From Rhyzopertha dominica (taxonomy: Eukaryota > Arthropoda > Insecta > Coleoptera > Bostrichidae): 64,000 nt of DNA. Shown piece after piece: positions 35,180-45,935 of the stretch. The stretch lies in assembly GCA_025024175.1 (NCBI GenBank), contig QCXZ01000001.1, positions 40,294,942 through 40,358,941 of the forward strand, given 5' to 3'. Under the pieces are notes generated by a model. The model saw nothing but the letters and a program-made list of their open reading frames with translations. It did no database searches and had not been told where the DNA came from. How positions within the stretch are numbered: position 1 is the first letter of the stretch; every line of letters begins with the position of its first letter. Position numbers and translations under genes: made by a program.

Positions 35180-36519
35180 TGAGGTGGACATGTCATGCGT
35201 GCGTAACATTAATCGTCCAAAATAATTTTATTTCACTGGCCCCTTTTTTCGTTGCGATTTTCTAATGAATTGCAAACGGAAATCTCTTTTTTGGACTTTC
35301 CATCCGTAAGTAGTTCTCCGTCGTACTCCTAGTTTGTAAAGCCACCGATAGATGACGCAGTACAGATTTACACCAAATGCCCGAGCAATCATCACTCTAA
35401 ATCTCCGTACTTACAGACCAGACCTCGACATAGTTTGCAAAAATACATCTAGATGACTCATTATCGATTTTCACAAAACGACCCCAAAGTACGGCGTAAG
35501 ATTTGTCCACATCAAGAACAAAATGCCAATAATATACAGAATTTGAAAGAAGAAGCCTTTATTACAAGCCTACGGCTGACCATTGTAACACAGATAGAAG
35601 ACTAAGTCAGACAACAGGGATGTCCGAGTAAACATGTTAAAAGGTGATGGAGTGCGTTCTAGAAGTGGAAGCAGAGATTAAGGAATAAGCGAGCGGAGCA
35701 TTTGCTGGATTTATAAGGTCTCTGTAGTTATACGTACAGGATGTGGAGAGCACATCACGGCCCACCTTGCCCTAAGTTGAAAAATGTTCTTTAAAAGAAG
35801 AAAAATGTATAAAATTTCTCAGACCTTTGCGTTGAATAATCGATATTTATTTAACTTGTTGTTAAATAAAGCAAAAATTCATAAATAAATAGGGTTGCAC
35901 AGGAAATACAACCTATCTGTTTAATTTTAAATTATATATTTTTATTAGACTTGCGCTTAATTTTGCTCCCAATCCAGTATCTACGCTACACTGTGATACT
36001 GTTGCCGAATTATGTCAAATTGTTTATTACATATATCGTAAGAGTGGTACGGTATTACAAATGAATTGTTAGCTATTTCAATCGATTTCTTTCCATTCGG
36101 AATTTTACTAATACATTATAGTAGATTTTTCCACATTTTTTTGTAAACATAATTAATAAGTACGTGTCAGAGTGTTCACCAATCGGATTAAAGCGCAGCT
36201 GAATTCTGCCGCGGATTTTTTAAATTAATTCTTTGTTCGGTGGAGCTTGTATTTGTATGCGTTTAGAAGCCCAAACAACAACACTGTTATTGAAGTAATA
36301 AGGTTATCGCAACTAGTTTTCCAAATTGACAACTTCGCATCGCATGCATTCCTAATAATAAATCTTACTCTAACATGTGGAAATCATCATCACATCAATA
36401 ACTAGCCTTTCCCACAGAGACGAGTGGATAACACCAAATTGCCCCTAAATAGCATGATGTTGTCCATATCCTAATTCTCGCATGCACCTCGCCTACCTTA
36501 GAGTATATAAGGTAAGCCG
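35180..36519. other. unassigned stretch
   Basis: No coding segment or repeat recognised. Confidence 0.4.
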
Positions 36520-36605
36520 CATCTATGCTGTCTTGTCTGCGTTGGTACTATAGCTGTGCTGAAAAGGCTTTATTGGATTGCTTCGACGCGGGCATAGCAT
36601 AGATG
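36520..36605. mobile_element. 86-bp MITE-like inverted-repeat unit
   Basis: Begins CATCTATGCTG and ends GCATAGCATAGATG, which is inverted and nearly matching. The end word resembles block A (CATGTCTATGCTATGC) of the family at 2219 and 8375, but the interior is different. Confidence 0.45.
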
Positions 36606-37049
36606 TATTATTATTAAACTTCTGTGATGTTGAGAACCTTAATACCGGATAGGTATTTTATGCAATTTTATTCCAGTAGTGTGAGAAAAGGTGGATAGAA
36701 GTTACTGAAGTTCAACTTTGTGGATGAGTTAACTGTTTTTAATACTATTAGAAATACTCTGTCTAAATCACTTGGTAGTGATATGATAAATGTATGTATG
36801 ATTTTCTTCTATAGTGACCCATATATTGGTTGTTTACAGTTATCTTACTGTCCGTTAGCCTAAAAACTGGCACACGTTATCCCACCGCCAAACAATACGC
36901 CTTCGAATCCTGGAATCTTGCACTTGCATTCTCTTAGCAGACATTTTGCCTGTATTTTCTGATTTCTAAAATATCCTAGCTTCTCAAATTCATCAAAACC
37001 TTAATACGCATGATTTGTCACCCTTTCCTTCAATATTATCAATCCTGAA

Positions 37050-37481
37050 ATGCTTTTGTGTCTGTTGGTGATTTACGTATTGTCTGGCAGAACTTGTGAC
37101 GTAAATAGAAAACTGCTTTCTGATATCTGTATAGTTTCTGGTGTTCCTCAGGCTAGCATTCATGGGCTTTTACTTTGCAATATGTATACATGTTCGTTTA
37201 ACCTTGCATTGCATAACTGCAGTTTTACGCTGACGATACATAGATATTTAAATTTAGATCTGGAGAGATTATATAAGTCAGTAATAGGACATTATTTAAC
37301 AATAAATCCCAATAAGTCACTTATTATTGTGTATATAGAAGACAGAAGCAATTTTCAGGACTTACAGGCTCAAATAGATTATGTAAGTTACGGCCCTAAA
37401 AGTTTAGTACCACCAATAAATAATAGATTGCGCTTCTTTGATAATGTTACACAGATTTTACGCAAGGCATACGGGTTCTAA
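37050..37481 (+). pseudogene. CR1/Jockey-type reverse transcriptase relic
   Basis: An open frame of 143 codons has the non-LTR RT signature SGVPQASIHGLLLCNMYTC (residues 30-48; consensus SGVPQGSILGPLLFNIY). Next come LHNCSFTL, LERLYKS, INPNKS (residues 85-90) and RLRFFDNVTQILRKAYG at the end. The catalytic YADD motif expected near residue 62 is deleted together with about 20 residues, so it is inactive even though the frame is open. Upstream, LSGRT fits the start of the palm domain. A 5'-truncated and internally deleted LINE copy. Confidence 0.75.
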
Positions 37482-38342
37482 GAATGATATGTATCCATAG
37501 ACACTACGGTAGTGAAAAAGAGTTGTGGCCCACTGGTTCTGTCAAATTGCAAAATTTTGTGCTGTAGTGTATGTGTTAGGTGTGAGACGTCAGTTGCATT
37601 TTGCGTTGTTTTACCTCCGCGCAAATGAGTATGTATCATTTCCACGAAGGTACCTCTACTTATATTTGAAACTAACATTTGGCAATAGTTTAATAGTGTT
37701 AACATGCAGTTAACAAAACCTAAACGTCCGCTACGTCTCCCATATAGAAGTTGTGAAGTTATTGTATTCTGCGTTATGTTAGGTTTCAACGAAATATTGT
37801 GTGATTCTGAAACAGACATTGATTGTTTCACTGCAATATTCTTAATAATGCAGGTAATCAAAAATATTAATCGCATGCGGTAGTCATTATTATTTTTGTT
37901 TTTGGCAATGCTGTACTTAAACCATATTCTTCCGTAGCAGTATTTTGTCAAGTGAAATGTGCAACAGCAACTTGAATGCGATAAACTACTACTTCTGACG
38001 GCAAAATGAACTGTACGTGAACGTGGTGTAACTGACAGTTTCATTACTTTCCGCAGTGATGTACGAATACTACTGATATTATTCAACTCTATGTATTTTT
38101 ATTCGTCTTGTCAACTTGAGGAGAACATATATATTTAGGAAACAGTATTTCCTTCTTATTTTACGACGCCGTCGTTCCTTGGAGCGCTTTGAATTGAATA
38201 GAGCGGCGACATATATTCTCGGAGGAAAATTTCTCGATAAAGCGTGCATATGGTTGCAGGTTCTGTAAAACTGCAAAAAAGGAATCCGTGTGCAACCGTA
38301 GCAGTACTGTAGTAATCGATGTAGTAATTGATACATCAGCAA
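37478..38342 (-). other. two overlapping unrecognised open frames
   Basis: A 202-codon frame (37478-38086) is preceded by, and overlaps, an 87-codon frame (38079-38342) on the same strand but in a different phase. The upstream frame contains the basic run RSKERRRRKIRRKY, followed by LLKLTRRIKIHR. A 202-codon frame is longer than expected by chance in this composition. I recognise no domain. The basic run vaguely recalls the N-terminus of PIF/Harbinger transposases, but the rest does not follow. It could be one frame-shifted pseudogene. Confidence 0.25.
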
Positions 38343-39076
38343 GTGATTTTCAGTTTAGGATTTGCTAGTACAAGTGAAATGTGTCCCATCGTAGCTTCCA
38401 AAAAATAACAAGGACATTAATTGTTTTTGTACGGTCTTACCGAAAAAAAAATGTATAATACGGACTATCAACATAACCTAAAATTTTTAATTAAGTTTTA
38501 GCTACCTGAATTATAGGGCTAATTGTAGATGAGGTAAGGCTTCTGCTNTTCCGCTTAACCAACCCATANTAGATCATAATACATGATAATAGTAATAAGT
38601 AATAATATACTTGATTCATGTTTTAAGAGTAACGTTTTACACCATTCAATATAAAAACACAGCACGTATAGATATGTACACAAGTACACAGCATTTAATA
38701 ATTAAACCAATATTTAATACAATTAGAATCAGTGCTTTAGATAACAGAAAGTTTTTGGTTCATCTTCTAAAAGCTAATATTTAGAGAGCGTTAATGTGAA
38801 TAGGTAGAGCCTTATAAAATATTGTTCATGGTTAAAGGATTTTTTTGCGTCGTTCATGTTATTTCTAGTGTAATAGGCGTGAATGTCTCGGCCTAAGGAT
38901 AAGTCTGGTAGACTACATGGGATATTCAGTATGGTCTGAAGAATATATTCAATGAAGGCCTTGAATCAATTATCTCTAAAATTTAGTTTTCCTCCGTTGC
39001 AGTTTTTATATCCATTTCATTTCACATTAATGGATCTCAAGTAGCGCAAAGTAGGACTTGGGTACTGCTGTATAGC
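38343..39076. other. unassigned stretch
   Basis: No gene recognised; N calls near 38548 and 38569. Confidence 0.4.
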
Positions 39077-39285
39077 GCGCGCCAGGAAAGGAGACAGACC
39101 TTAGGAATGAAACATTGTCCACAATTTGAACAGAGCGAACCGCATAGCGGGACCGAGTTAATAAAATTATTTGCCGCGCTAGCCTGAAATTGTAACCATG
39201 AATTATGGCGTGTACACCAACGATTTAACTGTCTATAGAGAATTATCCTCCCCACTACGTCTGCCTTCTTTCCTGGCGCGTACGT
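39077..39285. mobile_element. ~210-bp MITE-like element
   Basis: The left end GCGCGCCAGGAAAGGAGACA and the right end, read in reverse complement ACGCGCCAGGAAAGAAGGCA, are inverted near-copies. The interior is GC-richer than the flanks. No target duplication could be fixed. Confidence 0.55.
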
Positions 39286-41325
39286 TATTTAGTATGTACA
39301 CTTGTATAATAATTTACTAAGGGAAGTTAAGATTACCTCCTTCATGCACTAAACAATTTTCAAGTTGTGATAATAAATATCAAAGAGTCACACTTTCTCA
39401 GATTTTTTATTACTTCATGCATCCTCGCACTAGTAACCTCAGTGAATTTAATAGTAGTCATAAGTTGTGCGTTTAGAACTGAGATGACATAGGTATATAG
39501 GTGCATTGCATTTTTGCAATTGCGACGTTATTTTGAATTTTTTGAATCAACAGCAGTAAAATATTTGTTCAAAGTATAACACGATATATCACTGCCAGTA
39601 TTGCTATTTTTATTATTTTTAGAATTGTTTTAGTCTGTTATTAGCCTCATGGCAGTCATTATTTTTAAGTCATTCGTTATAGTGTATTCCATTTCCTTCT
39701 ATTTTATTACCAATAGGTAAAACGAAATTTATTCACTTCAATGTATAAAGTGTACAAAGTATCATATCATTTGCGTTCCAGCTTTGTCAAAAGCGAAGAC
39801 CTAGATCATACAGTTGTCTCCGGTTGAAAAGGCTCTCTTTTAATATACATTTTTGGATACGGGAGCAGGATCAATTCAATGTGACTTGAGACTTGAATTC
39901 CGAGATAATACACTGGAATACAGCATGGTTATAAAAAAGAAACATTGCTTACAACCAAGTGGGATTAATTGCGAGGCTATAACTTATAAACACGATACCT
40001 TTCTTTTAGAAGATAAACTGACTGACATAATTGTATCCAGTATGTCCATAAATTGCTATGATTATGTATATATGTATGATATACAATATAAGTGGCGGCG
40101 CGTAAAAAGTATCTAGCTTCTGCAGATTTATTGCTAAACAATACAAAACGAAAAATAAATTAATAAAGTTTGCCATAGCAGTAGCTTTAAACATCACACG
40201 ACATGCAACCGAAGCATAAGGTTCTTTAACATAACATCAATGTTTTCCTTTTTATTTTTACATAATGTTACACCTAAACATTGTTTTTATCGTAGCAAAT
40301 ACTTGGATCATTCGTTATTCACTGGGTCGATTTGTGGTTCTTAGTGAAACACTTAAGGTGTATAAATAAAGTAAAAGCGCATTGCTATTTTAAAGAATTT
40401 AATAGTAACTTACCGAACTGTTTCGTACAAGACATACTAAATTTACAAAATGCGACCGTGTTATAAATATATAAGCAGGTGGGGAACGAATTACGGAAAG
40501 TTTAGTGGGGTCTTGAGATAAACACCGTATGTGTGTAATAATAAAGAAAGCAGTCACATTGAATAATTAGGTTTCGTAAATGGAGATGAGAAATAGTAAA
40601 TTTCGTATAGCGGATACATTTCCACAAGTCCTTTGACTCTACGCAAGATTGCGCCGTGACGTTTGGAAGGGGGTGATGGCGATATGCAGCACTTATAGAA
40701 AACAAGCAAGTAAAAGCTAGCCTTTAAACAATGTGTTCAATTGTAATTTTGAGGTCATTGACACTTATCAGAACTACAACTGAACACGGATAGTAATGGC
40801 CAAGTAATAGCCAATTATCACTTAATGCAAAATTAAAATACAAAGTAAAGGTCTCCTGAATGATACCAAAACACTAGGTGATTGAAGTACATTTCGACGG
40901 CTAAGCTCACGTCCTTAAAAGCGAAATAAATAGATTATCAAGACCCTAAAATCCTCTTTAAAATCGCAGTGATTAACGTGCGATCTGTTTTAGGCCATAA
41001 AGGTTTCAAATTTTGTTTTTATATTAGTGAGAATTCAATGTTGTCTAGAGTTTTTTTTTTCATATCCAGGTATTGAAAGGAATATAATTTCCAACGAATT
41101 AACTAAAGAAAATGAATAAAGTTGATAATGACCCATGTAGCATGTGTTTGCCCAAGTTTCTGTATTTCGACCCCCCCTGTTTATGTATTTATAACATTCT
41201 TAGTACTTGTGCTAATTGATATATTGCATTTATGGTTCTAAAGACGATAAAATATTTTCAGCAAAGAGCAAAACCCTACTTATACTGATTAATAATTAGT
41301 GCCTTTTAAAAATTTTCATTCAAAT
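39286..41325. other. unassigned stretch
   Basis: No firm feature. The plus-strand frame at 39853-40116 starts FLDTGAGS, which is the active-site pattern of retrotransposon aspartic proteases, but the rest is not diagnostic. Confidence 0.3.
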
Positions 41326-41591
41326 TTGTAAGTGTCGAGTTATTATTCCGAATATTGCGACCAAAGCAATATCATAAAGAAATGTATTGTTCAGGCTATA
41401 ATAAAAAATATTGATGTTAATTATGTCCAAGTATTGACATCCACTGAGAGACCCATAAGTAACAATTCAAAATTAAATATTCTAGAAATTCTTGAAATAT
41501 ACAAAATTATAGATAACGGTAATTTTACAATTTTGAATGATTTTTGTAATTTTAGTTGTCCTATTCTAAAGTCCTTATTTGATCATTGATT
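41326..41591 (+). pseudogene. Penelope-like element C-terminal fragment
   Basis: The frame ends ...VQVLTSTERPISNNSKLNIL, then EILEIYKIIDNGNFTILNDF and CPILKSLF before a stop. The K-L-N-x-L-E-x-L-E-I-Y-K segment followed by N-x-L-N-D and S/C-P-L/I-L is the typical end of the Penelope GIY-YIG endonuclease. The Cys pair and YIG motif should lie upstream but are not recognisable. It is a 5'-truncated relic. Confidence 0.6.
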
Positions 41592-41689
41592 TCATGTTTG
41601 TGCTTTTGGCATGCGGCCTATTTCTTTGTTTGAAGTCAAGATTGCTTATTTCGATTTTGACAATGTCAGTTTTATAAAAAATTTTGTAT

Positions 41690-42111
41690 TCATGTTTTTA
41701 CATTGTGAGGCACGGATGATGGCTAATTATAGCTGAAAGCCATTTAACCATATCAGTTTCCTTAGAATTCGATAATAGTGCGGGATTTCCTTATAAACTA
41801 TTGTAAGGTGCTTCATCAATTACCAACAACGATTATCGAGTTTTTCGTCAAGTTGAGGATAAACTCCTCCTCCAGCCATTTTCTGTAATTCTCTGAATTC
41901 ATCTCAAAGTGAGATACAAACTCCCATATTAATAGAAATGTGACTGCTTAATTGATGAAAGCAGAAGCAAGTGAAACTCTATTTCATAATGTATTATGAA
42001 ATGCATGATTGTAATTTGGGAAGAACTGTTTCCCAATAATTGGCTGTTGTGTATGTTTAACATGCTCGCTCGGAATAGAAATTGTGCTGGGATCCCATTA
42101 TATACTCTCAC
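41690..42111 (-). pseudogene. DDE_3-type (IS630/Tc1 superfamily) transposase relic
   Basis: Read downward from 41915, the minus strand gives HFEMNSENYRKWLEEEFILN, then LTKNSIIVVGN. After shifts come a NAPYxS-like block and KETDMVKWLSA. The pattern HxEMNxxNFxKWLxxxLIPNLxxNSVIVxDNAPYH is that of the DDE_3 domain family common in insect genomes. The Asp of VIDNAP has become Gly, and stops interrupt the frame. The 60-codon frame at 41929-42111 lies just upstream and may include more of the gene. Confidence 0.65.
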
Positions 42112-43203
42112 TTTACCCCTTGCTTGATATTTGGTGCCGATGACTTCACATTTTTTTCGTTTAGCGCTTAAACCCTGCAGGTAGGCAATATATCAAAAGT
42201 TAAAAGAGCGGACTCCCACATAGTTATTAACCCTTCACGCCTCACAGCGTACGTACTTCTTTTGTTTTACGCCAGCCTGGTATATGCTGATAGCATAGCA
42301 TAACAGTTATAGGTAATCCATTAAATGCACGTGCGTCAAACCTGATCGGTTTGCCGCAGGAACCATAGGGTGCGCACAGCGGCCTTAGGTCAACCCTTGG
42401 TGACCGATGACCCACGGAGTTGAACTGTGTCCATAATGTTGCTGCGGACCCCTTGATTAATCACAGTTCCTCGCCACCACTACACGTAAATCAAACTCGG
42501 TGTCGTATTTTTGCACCCCTCCTCCTTTATTGCAAGAGCCGTGAAATACTGTTCGTACTTTAGCAAATGGACTCCGTAAATTGTGTCGGCCAGGAATCCC
42601 AATTACGCAGCGCGCACCAAGGCTCCTAATGTAGAATTTATTTTTATATTTCAGCTCCGAGTGCATGGTGCAGAAATTATTCAGGCAGATGGAATCAGGG
42701 CAATTTTGAACAACACGATTTGTGTGGTGAATAGGGACAAAATGTCAAACCACTTGGCGAGTTTTTAATTCAGAATTTAAAATAAGTATTGAATAAGCGC
42801 TTTGTTGGTACTCTGGGTTCACCCAACAAATTTACATTTCTATTTATAATGCATTATCCCCTTATTTTACATAAAATTATTTTTCATACGCAAAGAAAAG
42901 GTGCAGTATTAGAAAACTGCAACTTAACATGTGTGTACGAACTGCATCAAAATGCTTGTAATAGTACAAACCTCCTTTGTAATAACATTATAACACTATA
43001 TTGGTGAGTATACATTCTAACTGGTATTTTTGAAAATTAAAGCAAAGTTGTAGGTACATATTATGAACAATTTAAGCGAAGTATTCCTTGTTGGGTTATG
43101 TTTACATGCGGCAAAAATTCAAAGGGTTATTTCATGTTACTCTAAGAATATTGTGTCTTGATAGAAAGTCGGATTGCTGCGGAAATAGAAAGGCAAAATT
43201 TTT
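42112..43203. other. unassigned stretch
   Basis: A GC-richer patch at 42340-42680 has open frames on both strands. On the plus strand, a TTTTTATATTTCAG acceptor-like tract (ending about 42654) precedes LRVHGAEIIQADGIRAILNN and a stop at 42766-42768. This could be a decayed terminal exon or chance. Confidence 0.3.
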
Positions 43204-43204
43204 A

Positions 43205-44130
43205 TTAATGTGTAGCTTTTTTCAACTCTTGCACTTCGAAGAAGTTTTCTTCAAGCATCTGATAGGTCAATCTCTTCGCTTCCTTCGCTGGTATCGTGGC
43301 GAATTGCTAAATTTGATCAAGTTCTATGTACCAGCCTTCATATCAAACTTTTTAAGCACGATCTGTTCAACAGCCTCCTAAGTCAAAGTCGTAAAAATAT
43401 CCTTCATGCAGATCTAGAAAGAACCTCCACCGCCTTCGCCAACCTTCCGAATCAAATTATTGCTGTCTTGTTTGAGACTCATGGCGTATTGATAAAAAAC
43501 GGGGTCAACTGTGGATGAGTGCCCTTTTTTATAGTTTCCTTGACATCTAACAGCGCTATGGGATTGGAACACTCCACCCACGGGGTAGTTCAGATATACA
43601 TCTGTTCGAGCATGATCCTTACATGTTGTACCGAGTTTTCATCAAATTTTTTCGAAAATTATGATTTTATCTCTCATGTCCTGATGGCAGCGGTCAAAAT
43701 TCGCCGTCCAATACACTTTCGAGTCTAGTAAAACAACAGAAGGAACTGTCTGGCTTTGTAGCAAACATTTTAGATGTATGCTAGGCAATATAAACCGTTC
43801 TTCTTCTATTAATCCTTTTATTAATGCAAAGAGATCATCGCTTAGAGTTTGTAATGATACAGCTAGTTTCCTTTCTTTCTGAAACCTCACTGAGGTCACT
43901 AACAACAGTTCTAAAGCGCTATGGTATACTCTCCAAAGCATCTTCTCCAGTAAAATTTCCGCACCATCACCCATACGTTTCTTGATCAAGCTTATGTACT
44001 TTCGATACCTAATCATCAATAAAACGACATCTGGATGTAAACTATTATTGGCAATCGCTCCATTTTTGTTAGGCATAAAGCAAACTAGCCTCAACTTGAT
44101 TAGGATGCACACAGCTTCTTTTATCTGCAA
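43205..44130 (-). pseudogene. POLR3C: RNA polymerase III subunit RPC3 (POLR3C) processed pseudogene
   Basis: RPC3 is the winged-helix pol III subunit of the initiation subcomplex. On the minus strand, the first frame (162 codons, 44130-43642) has RYRKYISLIKKRMGDGAEIL, SQTVPSVVLL and YWTANFDRCHQDMRDKII. Further frames give FDENSVQHVRIMLEQMYI, KVGEGGGGSF, EAVEQIVLKKFDMKAG, and finally QFATIPAKEAKRLTYQMLEE with NFFEVQELKK. These follow RPC3 in order over most of its central region. At least two premature stops and several frameshifts are present, and coding runs without introns. It is a 5'-truncated retrocopy; no clear poly-A tail is seen. Confidence 0.85.
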
Positions 44131-44224
44131 AAAAACGACACTGGATTCATGATCTTAACGTTTGATACGTTTACGTTTGTCTCATGCTTAAACACAAACT
44201 TTATGCAATGTATGTAAGTACCCC

Positions 44225-44755
44225 CATTAACTTGAATTATGGCATTAATTCGTGGTCTGAAGCAACATTGTAGACCTGTCCATTTCCGCAGATGCTAACT
44301 CCATAGCAGTCCCTAATAATATATTACCTACGTTCCAAACGTAAGGGTCCAGAGGATTTAAATCTGGACCAAAACACATCGATATTTTCTGGAACTCAAT
44401 TTTAGACCAATATATTAGTGTGAGCTGGTGCGCCGTTTTGTTGAAAAACGTGACCTTTAGGACGATACAGGATTATCCTCAATCGTATGCGAGCCATCGG
44501 TCATTTCCCCGGTTGATTTTGGCATTCACAGCAACAATTCTTTCATCAGAAGAAACCTGATGCGACTTCCATCTTCAATTTTCAAGAACGACAACAACAA
44601 ATTGCATCTTTCAATTTGCTTAGTCCTAGCATTTGTCCTTGATTTTATACGAATTGTAATGAAATCCTCTTCGGCAATCCCATGTATTGTTCCACACGCA
44701 TCTAAAATGAATGCCAACAAAGATGTACCTGGGTCCTCAGGAATCAGCGATTGAG
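44225..44755 (-). pseudogene. Tc1/mariner-type transposase relic
   Basis: From 44755 downward: a helix-turn-helix remnant (GTIHGIAEEDF, consensus GTIxRIxxEDL), RTKQIERCNLLLSFLK, and the first catalytic block SSDERIVAVNAKINRGNDRW. After a shift comes GHVFQQNGAPAHTN, where the catalytic Asp of QQDGAPAH has become Asn. Last are DLNPLDPYVWN and a short C-terminus. The order matches the insect Tc1/mariner branch with FSDEKxFxVDAKxNRxNDRW. It is frame-shifted and has lost a catalytic residue. No inverted ends were found. Confidence 0.8.
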
Positions 44756-45400
44756 GCCTCTAAGCAATTGCTTTGGTCCTGGACGTGGAATTAATTTGCT
44801 TTAGTGTAAATGTTATGTTATTATAACCACAAGCTGGTTAGGTTGGGAGTGCTTTTGGTAAATGTCTGTGACGAATTAATAAATTCAGAACTAGTGATTT
44901 TGAAAAATCTTCACAACAAATCGAATGATTGCAGCGCAATTCTAAAGACGTAGAAGATAGGACACTTATCTGACACGTTTATTATTGTTCTCTTATTATT
45001 CTGTCCCCGACTTATGTTTTTAAGTTCTTCTCCTGGAGAGCTAGGTTTAACAACCTGACTCCATAACAAATGTTATAAAATTTCTAAATGTAACTAAAAC
45101 ACGTGATTTGAGGTTCACATTAAAGGTTTCCTGTATACAGCTACATAAATGATGTATTTGTAGGTGGTATAACGGCTAAATCTTATTAGCTGTAGAGTAT
45201 GTAGCGTATTTTGCAAATAAAGTGAATTATGCATATAGCTCTAACTTTCTAGAAAAGGTTTGCATGCTAGAGAGTAAGCTTTGGAAGAATCTAGTTAAAA
45301 TGCTTTTATATTAAGACGACTTGACTGTGTGAATGTGTGCGTGAGTCCGTCCATTACTCTGTTTCTCTGTGTACGCTCACTTTTCTCTACAACGGCTAAA
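44756..45400. other. unassigned stretch
   Basis: No gene or repeat recognised. Confidence 0.4.
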
Positions 45401-45519
45401 TCCACAGATTCGTGGTTGTAGAGGTTGATAGCCTACNTCCCCCCACTGATAATGAAGTAGTTACACTGGGGTTCGTGGAGCNTTAGGTAATTATAGTGGT
45501 GCGAATTTGCACTAGGGAA

Positions 45520-45935
45520 CCCCCACGTATGGCACTCAGAGAACATTCTAGAAAATGTGACCGATGAACAGTGAACCCCTAAGTGTGGCACATCGCCAAA
45601 TTTATCTTGCGATGAAAAAAAAATCGAAAATCGGTATTTCGAGAAGTTCATAGGACATTCTAGAACATTCAATTGGAGATGTAAGAACTCCTGAGTGTGG
45701 TACATTGCAGTAACTGTCTCGCTGTGGAGATGTCGAAGGTCAAGCTTTCGAGAATTCATAAACAATTCATTAGAAGACGAGGAAATGTGGCCCATTACAT
45801 TAACCGTATCGCTGTCGGGATGCCGAAAACCGGCGTTTTGNGAAGGTCGTGGNACATTACAGAACATTCAATAGTAGACAAAGTAGCTCCCAAGTGTAGC
45901 ACATAACTGAAACCGATTCGCGACTGCACAGAAGT
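45520..45935 (+). repeat. short satellite array, ~90-112 bp period, 3-4 units
   Basis: The words AAGTGTGGCACATCGC (45581), AGTGTGGTACATTGCAG (45694), AATGTGGCCCATTACAT (45784) and AAGTGTAGCACATAACTG (45892) mark successive units. Each unit goes on with a TCGCTGTxGxGATG-type block and ACATTCTAGAACATTCAAT. Units are strongly diverged. Four N calls lie in or just before the array, as if the assembly had trouble here. The long minus-strand frame over it (45433-45867) is a by-product. Confidence 0.75.

Noticed and set aside
34747..35212. GTAACATTA on both sides of the LTR-like patch as a target duplication
   Set aside because: The implied element ends do not start with TG or end with CA, and the word is AT-rich enough to recur by chance.
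39853..40116. FLDTGAGS as a retroviral-type protease active site
   Set aside because: The four-residue DTGA word alone is too common, and the following residues lack the rest of the protease pattern.
41709..41752. GATGATGGC...AGCTGAAAGCC resembling a hammerhead core after a Penelope tail
   Set aside because: The CTGA and GAAAC elements are not exact, and the minus strand of the same bases reads as part of a DDE_3 transposase (ETDMVKWLSA).
42583..42768. Possible terminal exon (LRVHGAEIIQ...) after an acceptor-like tract
   Set aside because: No upstream partner exon, no codon bias, and an equally open frame on the other strand.
45433..45867. 144-codon minus-strand open frame
   Set aside because: It overlies a diverged satellite array and includes four N calls; no protein family is visible.
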